Shown in pieces: positions 33,199-42,076 of a DNA stretch of 64,000 nucleotides; within the stretch, counting starts at the first letter, position 1, and each line of letters opens with the position of its first letter. The notes under the pieces were generated by a model. The model was not told where the DNA came from and searched no databases. It was given only the letters and a program-made list of their open reading frames with translations. The stretch is taken from NCBI GenBank assembly GCA_043497085.1, contig JBIEKI010000020.1, one strand, 5' to 3'. Origin of the DNA: Thalassobacillus sp043497085 (GTDB lineage Bacteria > Bacillota > Bacilli > Bacillales > Halobacillaceae). Made by a program: the position numbers and the translations under genes.

Positions 33199-33268
33199 TA
33201 TACTAACGCCCGAACGAAAGTCCTTCTTTTCTGCATCATTAGATGCAGGGAGGGAGGACTTGTTTTTT
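33199..33268 (+). ncRNA. Candidate small RNA: promoter plus 20-bp hairpin and T-run
   Basis: In the 338-base gap between ilvE and the PLD-like gene, a -10-like TATACT near 33199 precedes an uninterrupted 20-bp stem (33218-33237 with 33242-33261, WC plus G-U pairs, loop ATTA). TTTTTT follows at 33263-33268. The transcript would be about 60 nt. No ORF is present. It could also be a lone terminator. Confidence 0.4.
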
Positions 33269-33399
33269 GTGAAAAAACGCCATTGAGACGGCAGATATAG
33301 CCCATGAGATTTAATTTTACAATTCTATAACAAACATGCTCCTTTGTCCTTTACACTAAAAAGGTAGAATGGCCATAAATGATAAAAGGAGTGGAAGAC

Positions 33400-35361
33400 A
33401 TGAGAAGAGCTTTTCCGATTACAATTCTGATTGCGATGGTTTTATCTTTTTACGGACCTTTGTCGGAAGGAAACCAACAGGCTCATGCAGCTGTTACAGG
33501 AGATGTAGTTATTAATGAAGTGGCATGGATGGGGACAACTGCAAGTTATAATGATGAATGGATGGAGCTTTATAATCCGACCAGCCAGGACATTGACCTT
33601 ACCGGATGGAGTCTGGACGCCCAGGATGGCACACCTGCTATCAATCTATCAGGTACCATTCCTGCCAATAGCTATTACATAATAGAAAGAACAGATGATT
33701 CAACTGTTTCCGGAGTAGCTGCGGACTTGATTTATTCTGGCAGTCTATCTAATACAGGGGAAGCTTTGGAGCTTCGTGATGAAACAGGCAATATTATCGA
33801 TGAAGTGGATGCCTGGCATGCCGGCGATAATGATACGAAAGCTACGATGGAGCGGGATGATCCGGCCGAAAGTGGAACGGATGCAAATAACTGGGCAGAT
33901 GCCACCACTGATTATACGGAAGGAATTGGTACACCAAAAGCAGCTAATTCCAGTGAAGAAACATCCGGTTGTACAGATAAGAAAGAGAATTTATCCAATG
34001 TATCAGAAGCAGAAGGCGCAATTAACGTATTCTTCAACAAATGTGCGGACAATCAATATGCCAGTGCTGGAAATGAAGCGAATGATAATGTCAATTTGGA
34101 AGAGCAATTGATCGAAAGGCTGAATAGTGCAACGACAAGCATCGACTTTGCAACTTATGAAATCAATCTTCCTCGGATTGTCGATACGTTGATTGCAAAA
34201 GCAGCAGAAGGGGTGGATGTCCGAGTCATCGCGGATGCCAAAGATGCTTCGGATCCCCATTATACAGAACGGTATAAAACGATGCGGTTGTATGTAGAAA
34301 AAATGGTTCGCGGCAAGGATGATACCATCGGGACAGCTGATGATATCCATGTATTTTCTGATTCTCCTATGATGGCAGTGGAAGATAGCGCAGCAAGGAC
34401 AGAGAAGGGATTGCCTTCTGATGCAAGCGATATTCCGGAAGTGACAGTCGAAATCGGCAATAGTACACAAACCGGACGCCTGTTTGTGGAAGCGGAAGAG
34501 AAGGACAGCAATGCTTACTATTCACCAGGAAACCAGATGCATAATAAATTTGCACTGGTGGATGATCGTTGGGTATTCACAGGAAGCTGGAACTTTACGG
34601 TGACCGGACTATATGGTTCAGAAGCCAATATGGACGCAGGAATTTTGGACGGCAACCAGCAGCATGTAGTCGAAATCAACTGGCCAGAGCTTGCTGGAAT
34701 CTATGAAACGGAATTCAATGAAATGTGGGGAAGTACAGGGATGACTCCCGATAAAGTGACTTCCAATTTCAGTTCCCGGAAAGTCGATAATACAGTGCAT
34801 CAAGTGAACATCAATGGTGTTCCTGTTGAAATCTATTTTTCAGCAGGTGATGACGCGGTCGGAAGAATGACGGAGTTTGTGAAAAATGACGCTGATCTTA
34901 ATACGTATTTTTCCATATTTGCATGGAGCGATCAGGCGCTAGTCAACGAGTTGAAATATAAATGGGAAGGGTCGTATAACGATATGCAAGGTTCGTTGAC
35001 CGGTTTTGATATAAAAGGAGTATTTGACACAAGCTTCTGGAATCAGTGGTGGTCGGCAAGTGTTGATATGACAGGTCGTACTGCTTCCCAGGAAAGTACG
35101 AATAACCCGAATACACGCTGGGCTAATCCGGCTCCTGTCTATCAAGATGAAGAAGCTCGTAAGCTTCATAGTAAAACTATGTTGGTGGATGCGAAGACGG
35201 ATAGTGATCCTACCGTGATTGTCGGGTCGACGAACTGGAGCAACAATGGCAATAATGTCAATGACGAAAACATGCTGTTCATTCATGATGCAGAAATAAC
35301 CAATCAATTTTTACAAGAATTTCACGCCCGCTATGAGCTGGCAGGAGGCACCATGCAATAA
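33400..35361 (+). CDS. Secreted protein with lamin-tail and phospholipase D-like domains
   Basis: This 653-residue exported protein has a signal peptide (to about residue 31, ending AHA). It carries a lamin-tail domain at about 35-160 (VVINEVAWMGTTASYNDEW; MELYNPTSQDIDLTGWSLD), a linker, and a PLD-type catalytic pair. The two HKD motifs are HNKFALVD (near 385) and HSKTMLVD (near 595), each followed by a strand with GSWNF or GSTNWS. It may be an extracellular nuclease or phospholipase (inference). ATG 33400 is 8 nt after AAAGGAG. It is a single gene. Confidence 0.9.
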   Translation: MRRAFPITILIAMVLSFYGPLSEGNQQAHAAVTGDVVINEVAWMGTTASYNDEWMELYNPTSQDIDLTGWSLDAQDGTPAINLSGTIPANSYYIIERTDDSTVSGVAADLIYSGSLSNTGEALELRDETGNIIDEVDAWHAGDNDTKATMERDDPAESGTDANNWADATTDYTEGIGTPKAANSSEETSGCTDKKENLSNVSEAEGAINVFFNKCADNQYASAGNEANDNVNLEEQLIERLNSATTSIDFATYEINLPRIVDTLIAKAAEGVDVRVIADAKDASDPHYTERYKTMRLYVEKMVRGKDDTIGTADDIHVFSDSPMMAVEDSAARTEKGLPSDASDIPEVTVEIGNSTQTGRLFVEAEEKDSNAYYSPGNQMHNKFALVDDRWVFTGSWNFTVTGLYGSEANMDAGILDGNQQHVVEINWPELAGIYETEFNEMWGSTGMTPDKVTSNFSSRKVDNTVHQVNINGVPVEIYFSAGDDAVGRMTEFVKNDADLNTYFSIFAWSDQALVNELKYKWEGSYNDMQGSLTGFDIKGVFDTSFWNQWWSASVDMTGRTASQESTNNPNTRWANPAPVYQDEEARKLHSKTMLVDAKTDSDPTVIVGSTNWSNNGNNVNDENMLFIHDAEITNQFLQEFHARYELAGGTMQ

Positions 35362-35380
35362 AGCTTAAAGCTAAAAGCAG

Positions 35381-35418
35381 CACCCCGGGACATCCAATAT
35401 CTGGAGGACCTGGGGTGT
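35381..35418. terminator. Terminator between convergent genes
   Basis: CACCCCGG pairs with CCTGGGGTG with a bulge. The T-runs are short on both strands. Confidence 0.5.
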
Positions 35419-35429
35419 AGAGTTTATCA

Positions 35430-36947
35430 TTAGGAATGTTGCAGAGCGGCTGCTTTCATAGTGCCGGTTTCCTTGAAGCGGGTATGCCATTCAAATGCTT
35501 TTTCCAGCACATGCGGCGTCTGGCCGCCTTTTTCCCATGCTTCTTCATAATAAGCATATAGCTGATCACGGTACATAGGGTGCGCGCAGTTTTCGATGAT
35601 CACTGGCACGCGTTCCTTCGGTGCCAGGCCACGCAGGTCCGCGTAACCTTGCTCGGTCACAATGACATCGACATCGTGTTCGGTATGATCGACATGAGAA
35701 ACGAATGGTACGACGCTTGAAATGTCGCCATTTTTTGCAATTGATTTCGTGACAAAAATAGCAAGCCGTGAATTCCGCGTGAAGTCACCGGATCCGCCAA
35801 TGCCATTCATCATCTTGGTGCCCAGCACATGCGTAGAGTTGATGTTGCCATAAATATCGACTTCAAGCGGCGTATTGATCGAAATCAGACCTAACCTGCG
35901 GATGATTTCCGGGTGATTGGAGATTTCCTGTGGACGCAATAGCAGCAGATCACGATAGCGATCGATATTACCGTAAACTTCTTCGAGTTTGGATTCAGAA
36001 AGGGTAATCGAGCAGCCGGATGCGAACTTGATTTTTCCGGCATCAAGCAAGTCGAACACTGCATCCTGTAATACCTCGGAATAGACTTCCAGGTCTGTGA
36101 ATTCAGAATCGAGCAGACCATGGAACACGGCATTGGCAACTGAGCCGATTCCGGATTGCAATGGGGCCAGATTCTCTGGAAGCCGACCGATTTCTACTTC
36201 TTTTCGTAAAAAGTCAATCAGGTGGTTTGCCATGGTTGCTGTCTCTTCATCCGGGGGCACAATTGTAGATGGGGAGTCCGGCTGATTGGTGATGACGATC
36301 CCCTTAATTTTCTCTATATCAACCTGGATGCCGATGGTGCCAATACGGTCGTCGACTTCCGTCAATGGAATCGGCTGGCGTTTGCCTTGCGCTCCTAATT
36401 CATAAATGTCATGCAAGCCCTCAAATGCATCGGACTGAGCCAGGTTCAATTCAACAATGACATTTTCTGCTTTCTCCGCAAAAATGGAAGAGTTACCGAC
36501 AGAAGTGGATGGGATGATCATCCCTTCTTCTGTAATTGATACCGCTTCCACAATAGCGTAATCAATTGGATTTAATACATCCTGACGAATCGCTTCTGCG
36601 GTGTGGGACAAATGCTGGTCGACAAACAGCATGTCTCCCTGATTGATTTCGTTTCGCATTGTTTTGTCAGCCTGGAACGGCAGGCGTTTGTGTACAATCC
36701 CAGCCTCCGCCATCAGGCGGTCAATATCGGATCCGAGGGAAGCCCCGGTATATACGTTCACTTTTAAATGTTCTTCTTTCGCTTTTTCAACCAATGCAGA
36801 TGGAACCGCCTTGGCATCACCGGCACGGGTGAAACCACTCAAGCCAAGTGTCATCCCGTTCTCAATCCAGGAAGCGGCTGTTTCCTCAGAAACGATGCGA
36901 TCTTCCAGTCGTTTATCTCGTAATCGTAGTTCATAAGTTTGTGTCAT
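35430..36947 (-). CDS. Acetyl-CoA hydrolase/transferase family (succinyl-CoA:acetate CoA-transferase type)
   Basis: This 505-residue CoA-transferase has the N-terminal half (ASWIENGMTLGLSGFTRAGD) and the C-terminal half with PLQSGIGSVANAVFHGLL, LEVYSEVLQD, NGIGGSGDFTRNS and DHTEHDVDVIVTEQGYADLR. Such enzymes move CoA between succinyl-CoA and acetate or hydrolyse acetyl-CoA, linking overflow acetate to the TCA cycle. GGAGG precedes the ATG by 8 nt. A LytTR-type regulator lies directly upstream on the same strand and may control it. Confidence 0.92.
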   Translation of the reverse strand: MTQTYELRLRDKRLEDRIVSEETAASWIENGMTLGLSGFTRAGDAKAVPSALVEKAKEEHLKVNVYTGASLGSDIDRLMAEAGIVHKRLPFQADKTMRNEINQGDMLFVDQHLSHTAEAIRQDVLNPIDYAIVEAVSITEEGMIIPSTSVGNSSIFAEKAENVIVELNLAQSDAFEGLHDIYELGAQGKRQPIPLTEVDDRIGTIGIQVDIEKIKGIVITNQPDSPSTIVPPDEETATMANHLIDFLRKEVEIGRLPENLAPLQSGIGSVANAVFHGLLDSEFTDLEVYSEVLQDAVFDLLDAGKIKFASGCSITLSESKLEEVYGNIDRYRDLLLLRPQEISNHPEIIRRLGLISINTPLEVDIYGNINSTHVLGTKMMNGIGGSGDFTRNSRLAIFVTKSIAKNGDISSVVPFVSHVDHTEHDVDVIVTEQGYADLRGLAPKERVPVIIENCAHPMYRDQLYAYYEEAWEKGGQTPHVLEKAFEWHTRFKETGTMKAAALQHS

Positions 36948-37074
36948 ACCAAAACCTCCATGATGTAATTTTCTTATAATTCTAACGTCTTATCGCGCTT
37001 GTCTCTTGGGTTTTGGTATGAAAGGGCTTAAATTTGTACTGAAATAGAAAATTCATGACATAACTAAGAAAAAA

Positions 37075-37725
37075 TCAGAACGAAAGTATCCGCCGGAATT
37101 GGCTAGCATAGGTCTGGCTCACCGGAACTTTGGTGCCATCTTTCATAATCAATAGAAAAGTGGAATGAGAATCCGGCTGAATTTCAGCAATATAATTAAC
37201 ATTAATGATATAAGAACGGTGGCAGCGAAGGAAAATCTCCTCAGGCAAATGGAATTCCACTTCGCTCAATGTAAATTTATGAGTACCTGTGCCGCGTTCC
37301 GATTGAACCCACGTTTTCCGGTTGTGGGCTTCTAAAAACATGATTTCCTCATATGGAACCGGCATCCAGCGATCCTCCATATGAAGAGTCAGGAACTTGG
37401 ACAGAAACTTCAATTGCTTCGAAGGTAAGATGGCGGTGACACAGCCCTTTGGATTACCCGAATCGATAATCGGGACCGAGGTACCGAAGTAGGGCGTTCC
37501 AAAAACCTTGCCGTTGATGTGGTCGGATGTCTTTTTCCGGACGCTCAGCGCTTTGAATGTGACGGTATTTTCATTGATTTTATCTCCGGGCTTGATTTTC
37601 AGGTCAATGTGTTTGCTTGGTTTATAATAGATGAATTGCTGTGAGTCAGAAACAGCAATTGAGGCTTCTTTTGGAAATAATTCCTTGAATGATTCTACCA
37701 TGGAAGAAACGGAAAAGTAGTCCAT
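37075..37725 (-). CDS. LytTR-domain regulator with PAS/Cache-like sensor
   Basis: This 216-residue protein has a C-terminal LytTR DNA-binding domain (VPYEEIMFLEAHNRKTWVQ through EEIFLRCHRSYIINVNYIAE) and an N-terminal 110-residue sensor region with a PAS-like pattern (IAVSDSQQFIYYKPS; GTSVPIIDSGNPKGCV). It lacks a receiver domain, so it is not a classical response regulator. ATG 37725 is 9 nt after AAAGGAG; the upstream in-frame start is not needed. It sits just upstream of the CoA-transferase gene with its own gap of about 130 bases, so local control is an inference. Confidence 0.85.
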   Translation of the reverse strand: MDYFSVSSMVESFKELFPKEASIAVSDSQQFIYYKPSKHIDLKIKPGDKINENTVTFKALSVRKKTSDHINGKVFGTPYFGTSVPIIDSGNPKGCVTAILPSKQLKFLSKFLTLHMEDRWMPVPYEEIMFLEAHNRKTWVQSERGTGTHKFTLSEVEFHLPEEIFLRCHRSYIINVNYIAEIQPDSHSTFLLIMKDGTKVPVSQTYASQFRRILSF

Positions 37726-37851
37726 CTGGTAACACTCCTTTAATTCGTTCTTTTTCAATTATAAAGACGATTCCACAAAATAGAAAACGTTAACAATTTG
37801 AAAATAGTGAAAATGAAGGGGAAAGAGGGCTACAGAACTGATGCAGATACT

Positions 37852-37899
37852 TTGATTTGAAGCATTTTTTTCGGTATTCTTAAAGTGTGAAACACTTTA
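37852..37899 (+). promoter_or_regulatory. Promoter and palindromic operator of the antiporter gene
   Basis: TTGATT (37852-37857) and TATTCT (37875-37880) are spaced 17 bp. Directly downstream lies a perfect 8-bp-arm palindrome, TAAAGTGTGAAACACTTTA (37881-37899), covering the transcription start. This is a typical repressor site. Confidence 0.6.
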
Positions 37900-37955
37900 C
37901 ATAACCCTCTATAAACCTCGCAATCTATATTCACTAAAGGAGAATCTTACCCTAT

Positions 37956-39449
37956 ATGTTTTTTGACGCATTCGGTACTGATGCATTTTTACTTCTTACA
38001 GCATTACTCTTATTCAGTGGTGTACTCGTAGCTAAATTTTCCAGCCGCTGGGGTATTCCTTCATTGATCTTATTTATTATGGTCGGGATGCTTTTTGGAA
38101 GTGACGGCTTAGGAATCATCTATTTTGACGATGCCAGCACGGCGCAGATCATCGGTGTATTTGCCCTGGTCATCATTTTGTTTGAAGGTGGTCTGCACAC
38201 GAAGTGGGCGACTGTCCGCTCTGTCGCAGTGCCATCACTATCCCTGGCAACCCTTGGTGTGCTGCTTACATCGCTCATCATCGGATTTTCTGCCTACCTG
38301 ATTTTCAATTTGACTATCCTTGAGGGCATGCTGCTTGGTGCAATTGTCGGTTCGACTGATGCCGCTGCCGTCTTTGCTGCCTTGAAGGAAAGGAATATCA
38401 AAGCAAAAATGGGAGCGACGCTCGAAGCAGAATCAGGAACCAACGATCCCATGGCTGTATTTCTTACTTTATCTCTGATTGAAATGCTAACCGTTCAAGA
38501 CCTCTCGGTTTGGATGATGGTTCCGAAGTTCTTTATCCAAATGGGGACGGGGCTGCTGTTTGGAATTATTCTAGGAAAACTGGCTTCATTTTCCATTAAC
38601 TGGATCAAGCTTGATTCGAGCGCCCTTTATCCGATTTTTTCCGTCGCATTTGCTCTCGTTACCTACAGTGTGACGGCATTCCTTGGGGGGAGCGGCTTCC
38701 TGGCGGTGTATGTCGCCGCGCTTGTAGTTGGCAATAGCGAACTCACTTACCGTTATTCCATTTTTCAATTCAATGAAGGATTCGCCTGGATGGCCCAGAT
38801 TCTCATGTTCATTATTTTGGGGCTGCTTGTTTTCCCAGGACAGGTATTTACTTCAGCAATCATGCTTAACGGTTTATTGTTATCTGCCTTACTGATTCTG
38901 GTCGCCCGGCCTATTGCTGTGTTTTTGTCGCTTATAAAAATGGGTTATACCGTAAAAGAAAAATTATTTATTTCCTGGGCAGGACTTCGCGGGGCAGTTC
39001 CTATCGTGCTCGCCACATTTCCGATCGTTAACGGTGTTGAAAACAGTCAGGTGATGTTCAATATCGTGTTCTTCATCGTATTGACTTCTGCGCTGGTGCA
39101 GGGTTCGACCATTTCCCTCGTAGCGAAGAAGCTGCACCTGGTCGGTCCGAAAAAAGATGTGCCGCACCATTCCATCGAGCTGATTTCCATGGGGAAAGCT
39201 TCTGCAGAAATGATCCAGTACCAGGTGAGTCCCCAATCAGCGGTAGTTGGGCAAAAGCTTCGTGACGTCGAGTTTCCAAACCGGGCAAATATTAGTGCAA
39301 TCATCCGTGACAACCAGGTAATTACCCCCTATGGGGAAACAGAAATCAAAGCCGGGGATTTCCTTTACATTCTTGTTGAGGCCAAGTATAAAGAACAACT
39401 GAAAAGCGTTTTAGAACAGCAGCGTCCAGAGCGGAAAGCTTCAGAATAG
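37956..39449 (+). CDS. CPA1 family cation/proton antiporter with TrkA-C domain
   Basis: This 497-residue antiporter has about twelve membrane helices. The ion-binding Asn-Asp pair is in LEAESGTNDPMAVFLTL (near 160). FISWAGLRGAVPIVLATFP (near 340) is the second conserved helix. The C-terminal RCK_C (TrkA-C) domain spans about 410-490 (FPNRANISAIIRDNQ; EIKAGDFLYILVEAK). The combination matches K+/H+ antiporters of the NhaP2/CvrA type, often regulated by nucleotides such as c-di-AMP through the C-domain. AAAGGAG precedes the ATG with long spacing. Array D and a terminator follow. Confidence 0.9.
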   Translation: MFFDAFGTDAFLLLTALLLFSGVLVAKFSSRWGIPSLILFIMVGMLFGSDGLGIIYFDDASTAQIIGVFALVIILFEGGLHTKWATVRSVAVPSLSLATLGVLLTSLIIGFSAYLIFNLTILEGMLLGAIVGSTDAAAVFAALKERNIKAKMGATLEAESGTNDPMAVFLTLSLIEMLTVQDLSVWMMVPKFFIQMGTGLLFGIILGKLASFSINWIKLDSSALYPIFSVAFALVTYSVTAFLGGSGFLAVYVAALVVGNSELTYRYSIFQFNEGFAWMAQILMFIILGLLVFPGQVFTSAIMLNGLLLSALLILVARPIAVFLSLIKMGYTVKEKLFISWAGLRGAVPIVLATFPIVNGVENSQVMFNIVFFIVLTSALVQGSTISLVAKKLHLVGPKKDVPHHSIELISMGKASAEMIQYQVSPQSAVVGQKLRDVEFPNRANISAIIRDNQVITPYGETEIKAGDFLYILVEAKYKEQLKSVLEQQRPERKASE

Positions 39450-39513
39450 ATAGGTGGCTGAAAAGTATAATATAGGGGCTTTTACTGGGACTTTGCGGAG
39501 TCAGTAATGGCAG

Positions 39514-39565
39514 ATTACTAGACAAAAACCCTTATTTACTAGACCACCATGAGTTCTAACTAATC
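39514..39565 (-). repeat. Phased 21-bp array D (short, 2-3 units)
   Basis: Units ATTACTAGAC at 39514 and TTTACTAGAC at 39535 are clear. A degraded CTAACTAATC at 39556 keeps the exact 21-bp phase. The array lies between the antiporter stop codon and its terminator. Confidence 0.7.
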
Positions 39566-39581
39566 CTCTGACTATATGAAG

Positions 39582-39608
39582 CACCCATTTTTCTTATGGG
39601 TGTTTTTT
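39582..39608 (+). terminator. Terminator of the antiporter gene, after array D
   Basis: CACCCAT pairs with ATGGGTG, followed by TTTTTT. Confidence 0.88.
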
Positions 39609-39711
39609 ATTGTCGTGCACTGTGAAAATTGGTCAGGCAAGTTTCAAATCACATGTCTGCTGCTCTTTAGGGTACCATAATAGGAAAATGCGTTTCGTCG
39701 AAGGGTGATAG

Positions 39712-40557
39712 ATGATGAAGTTCGGCAGCCATGTTTCCATCCGGGAAGGTTATTTGGGAGCGGCAAAGCAGGCAGCGGCAATGAGTGCGGCTGCTTTTCA
39801 GTATTTCCCGAAAAACCCACGCAGTCTTTCCGTCAAAGCATTCAACCAGGAAGATGCCAGAGTCTGCAGAGAATTTTGTATAGAAAAAGGAATTGTCTCT
39901 GTATCCCACACCCCTTATCCAACCAGCCTGACTCCTGCAAATGATGAAAAGCGCAAGCAGGTGGTGGAGTCCTTGCTGAATGATCTCGAAATCACAGATG
40001 CCTGCGGGTCGGTCGGGGTTGTTGTCCATTTCGGAAAGCGTAGCGATGATGGCGACCCGCTCGTCAGTTACCAGTTAATGATTGCTGTCCTCAATGACGT
40101 TCTTTCCCAATGGGACGGAGGATGTAAAATATTGCTCGAAAATAACGCCGGAAAGCCGGGTTCCATGGGGACAACCTTGGAGGAGCTCGTCCAGGTCCGG
40201 ACTCTTTGTGACCAGCCAGAAAAAATCGGGTTCTGCCTCGATACCTGTCATGCGTTTGCCAGCGGACTTTGGAACGGCGACAACTGGAATGAAGTATTAA
40301 ATAAAGGACTGGAGCTTGATTATTTCAACTATCTGGAAGTCATTCATTTCAATAATTCCAAATATGATACCGGCTCAGGAAAAGACCGTCATGCTAATAT
40401 TTTAGGAGAAGATGGTTACATAACAGCGGAACAGTTCGACCAACTGATTACAACACCCCTGGTGGCTGACATTCCGTTCATTTTAGAAACACCGAAAGAG
40501 ACTCCGACACATGAAGCGGAACTCAAACAACTGCAGAGGAAGTGGGGAACAGAATAA
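39712..40557 (+). CDS. nfo: Deoxyribonuclease IV (Nfo-type AP endonuclease)
   Basis: This 281-residue TIM-barrel metalloenzyme of the AP endonuclease 2 family cuts DNA 5' of abasic sites. Visible are KFGSHVSIREGYLGAAKQA, VSHTPYPTSL, VVHFGKRSD, LLENNAGKPGSMG, FCLDTCHAFASG, EVIHFNNSKYDTGSGKDRH and FILETPKET; the His, Glu and Asp residues in these bind the metals. It is a little shorter than canonical Nfo. In the family's 'GAPQN' region it has FQYFPKNPRS, so a divergent paralogue is possible. It is a single gene. Confidence 0.88.
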   Translation: MMKFGSHVSIREGYLGAAKQAAAMSAAAFQYFPKNPRSLSVKAFNQEDARVCREFCIEKGIVSVSHTPYPTSLTPANDEKRKQVVESLLNDLEITDACGSVGVVVHFGKRSDDGDPLVSYQLMIAVLNDVLSQWDGGCKILLENNAGKPGSMGTTLEELVQVRTLCDQPEKIGFCLDTCHAFASGLWNGDNWNEVLNKGLELDYFNYLEVIHFNNSKYDTGSGKDRHANILGEDGYITAEQFDQLITTPLVADIPFILETPKETPTHEAELKQLQRKWGTE

Positions 40558-40567
40558 TAAATGGAAG

Positions 40568-40593
40568 CGCATGGCTTAAGTCATGCGTTTTTT
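40568..40593 (+). terminator. Terminator after nfo
   Basis: CGCATG pairs with CATGCG, followed by TTTTTT. Confidence 0.8.
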
Positions 40594-40680
40594 GTGAGAA
40601 AAAATGAGCTTATATGCGCTACTTCCCCCTTATGAGAGACATTTCTAGAGAAGGATCGTCCCGCCCTTTATACCCTCATT

Positions 40681-40712
40681 ATCCCCTCTAAATAGGGGAT
40701 GGTAATTTTTTT
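40681..40712 (+). terminator. Second terminator-like hairpin upstream of the MFS promoter
   Basis: ATCCCCT pairs with AGGGGAT, and a T-run follows after five bases. Confidence 0.5.
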
Positions 40713-40723
40713 CGAAAAAACAG

Positions 40724-40780
40724 TTGCAAAACGACACTAGTGTCGATATAATAAAATTAACTTAACCGACACTGATGTCG
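40724..40780 (+). promoter_or_regulatory. Promoter and twin TetR operators of the MFS-tetR operon
   Basis: TTGCAA (40724-40729) and TATAAT (40747-40752) are 17 bp apart. CGACACTAGTGTCG (40732-40745), a perfect palindrome, sits between them. A second near-copy, CGACACTGATGTCG, lies at 40767-40780, 35 bp away centre to centre. The operon's own TetR protein is the obvious ligand. Confidence 0.85.
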
Positions 40781-40798
40781 TTTTAAAGAGGGGCTGGG

Positions 40799-42076
40799 AT
40801 GAGAGTGAAAAATGGATTGCTGAAAAACAGAGGGTATCTTACGTTGATGGCAGCACAGGCGATTTCGAGTATTGGTGACTGGCTTAGTATCGTTGCGGTA
40901 ATTACGATGGTAGGGTTGAAATGGAATGCCTCCCCGATGCAGGTATCCCTGATCATACTGTGTCTGGCCATACCGATGGCGCTGCTTGGACCTTTAGCAG
41001 GGACGGTGGCCGACAGGTTAAGCAGGAAAACATTGATGATTGCATCCGACCTGGTACGTGCCGGTCTGATTCTTGTGCTTGCGGCAGCTGACACCATCTG
41101 GATCGTCTATGCAAGCTTGTTTACGATTGGTGTGTTTTCGGCTGTGTTCATCCCAGCTAAGAACGGTAAGTTGAAAGAGCTGGTCGAACAGGAAGATATG
41201 AAAAGTGCGATGTCGATCACATCGATGATTGATTCTATGACGAAGGTGATTGGGCCGTTGTTAAGCGGTGTGTTAGTCACCGCCTTCGGGGCAAAGATCG
41301 TATTTTTCATCGACTCCGGAACCTTCCTTGTTTCAGCCGCACTGATTATGATGCTGCCAAAAGCAGTTGTTGTAGTTATAGAGGAAGATGATGATGACAA
41401 GATGAAACCTTCTTTCAAAGAAGAATTTAAAGTGGGGATTACTTTCATCAAGTCGAACACGTATATGCTGGTGGGGATGTTTTTCTTAGGTTTCAGCCTG
41501 TTAATTCTCCAATTATCTGATTCCCAAATCATTGTGCTGCTCCGTGAGCTGACCACTGCTTCCCCTGATCTGTTTGGCTATATTGTCACGGCGTCTGGGC
41601 TCGGTATGTTTTTTGCCGGGATGCTGCTGGCGAAAAATACTGATTATCAAGCCTTCCCTTTGATGATGGCCGGTGTTTGCGGGATTGGAATAAGCTTTGG
41701 TATGATGGCTGTATTCACTTACCTGGATACAGGATTTTCGGTCGTATGGGCTCCGGTATTGGGGTTGATGGCAGGTTTCGCAGCAAGCCTGGTGTTCGTG
41801 CCATTCCAGGCGACTGTCCAGGTCGACACTCCGGTTCACATGACGGGCAGAGTGTTTGGCGTCATCAATAGTGTCACAACCACGTCCACCATCATCGGTC
41901 CGTTACTTGGCGGGTGGCTGTCCACAGTCATCGGAGTCATCCCGACATTTATCATCACCGCTTCACTATTAGTCGCGGTTTCATTTGTCGGACTGATCTT
42001 TAAAGGGAACATAGAACGGGGGAATTTAAATGTCGCCGAAAGTGAGCAAGGAACACCTAGAGCAACGACGAGCTAA
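40799..42076 (+). CDS. MFS transporter (EntS/MFS_3-like)
   Basis: This 425-residue major facilitator has twelve predicted helices. The loop 2-3 motif (GTVADRLSRKTLMIASDLVRA, near 65-85) is clear. A charged central loop (IEEDDDDKMKPSFKEEF) separates the halves. MFS_3 members export siderophores or drugs (family knowledge). It overlaps the following tetR gene by 47 bases and shares its operator-bearing promoter, so it is probably a repressible efflux pump. Confidence 0.9.
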   Translation: MRVKNGLLKNRGYLTLMAAQAISSIGDWLSIVAVITMVGLKWNASPMQVSLIILCLAIPMALLGPLAGTVADRLSRKTLMIASDLVRAGLILVLAAADTIWIVYASLFTIGVFSAVFIPAKNGKLKELVEQEDMKSAMSITSMIDSMTKVIGPLLSGVLVTAFGAKIVFFIDSGTFLVSAALIMMLPKAVVVVIEEDDDDKMKPSFKEEFKVGITFIKSNTYMLVGMFFLGFSLLILQLSDSQIIVLLRELTTASPDLFGYIVTASGLGMFFAGMLLAKNTDYQAFPLMMAGVCGIGISFGMMAVFTYLDTGFSVVWAPVLGLMAGFAASLVFVPFQATVQVDTPVHMTGRVFGVINSVTTTSTIIGPLLGGWLSTVIGVIPTFIITASLLVAVSFVGLIFKGNIERGNLNVAESEQGTPRATTS

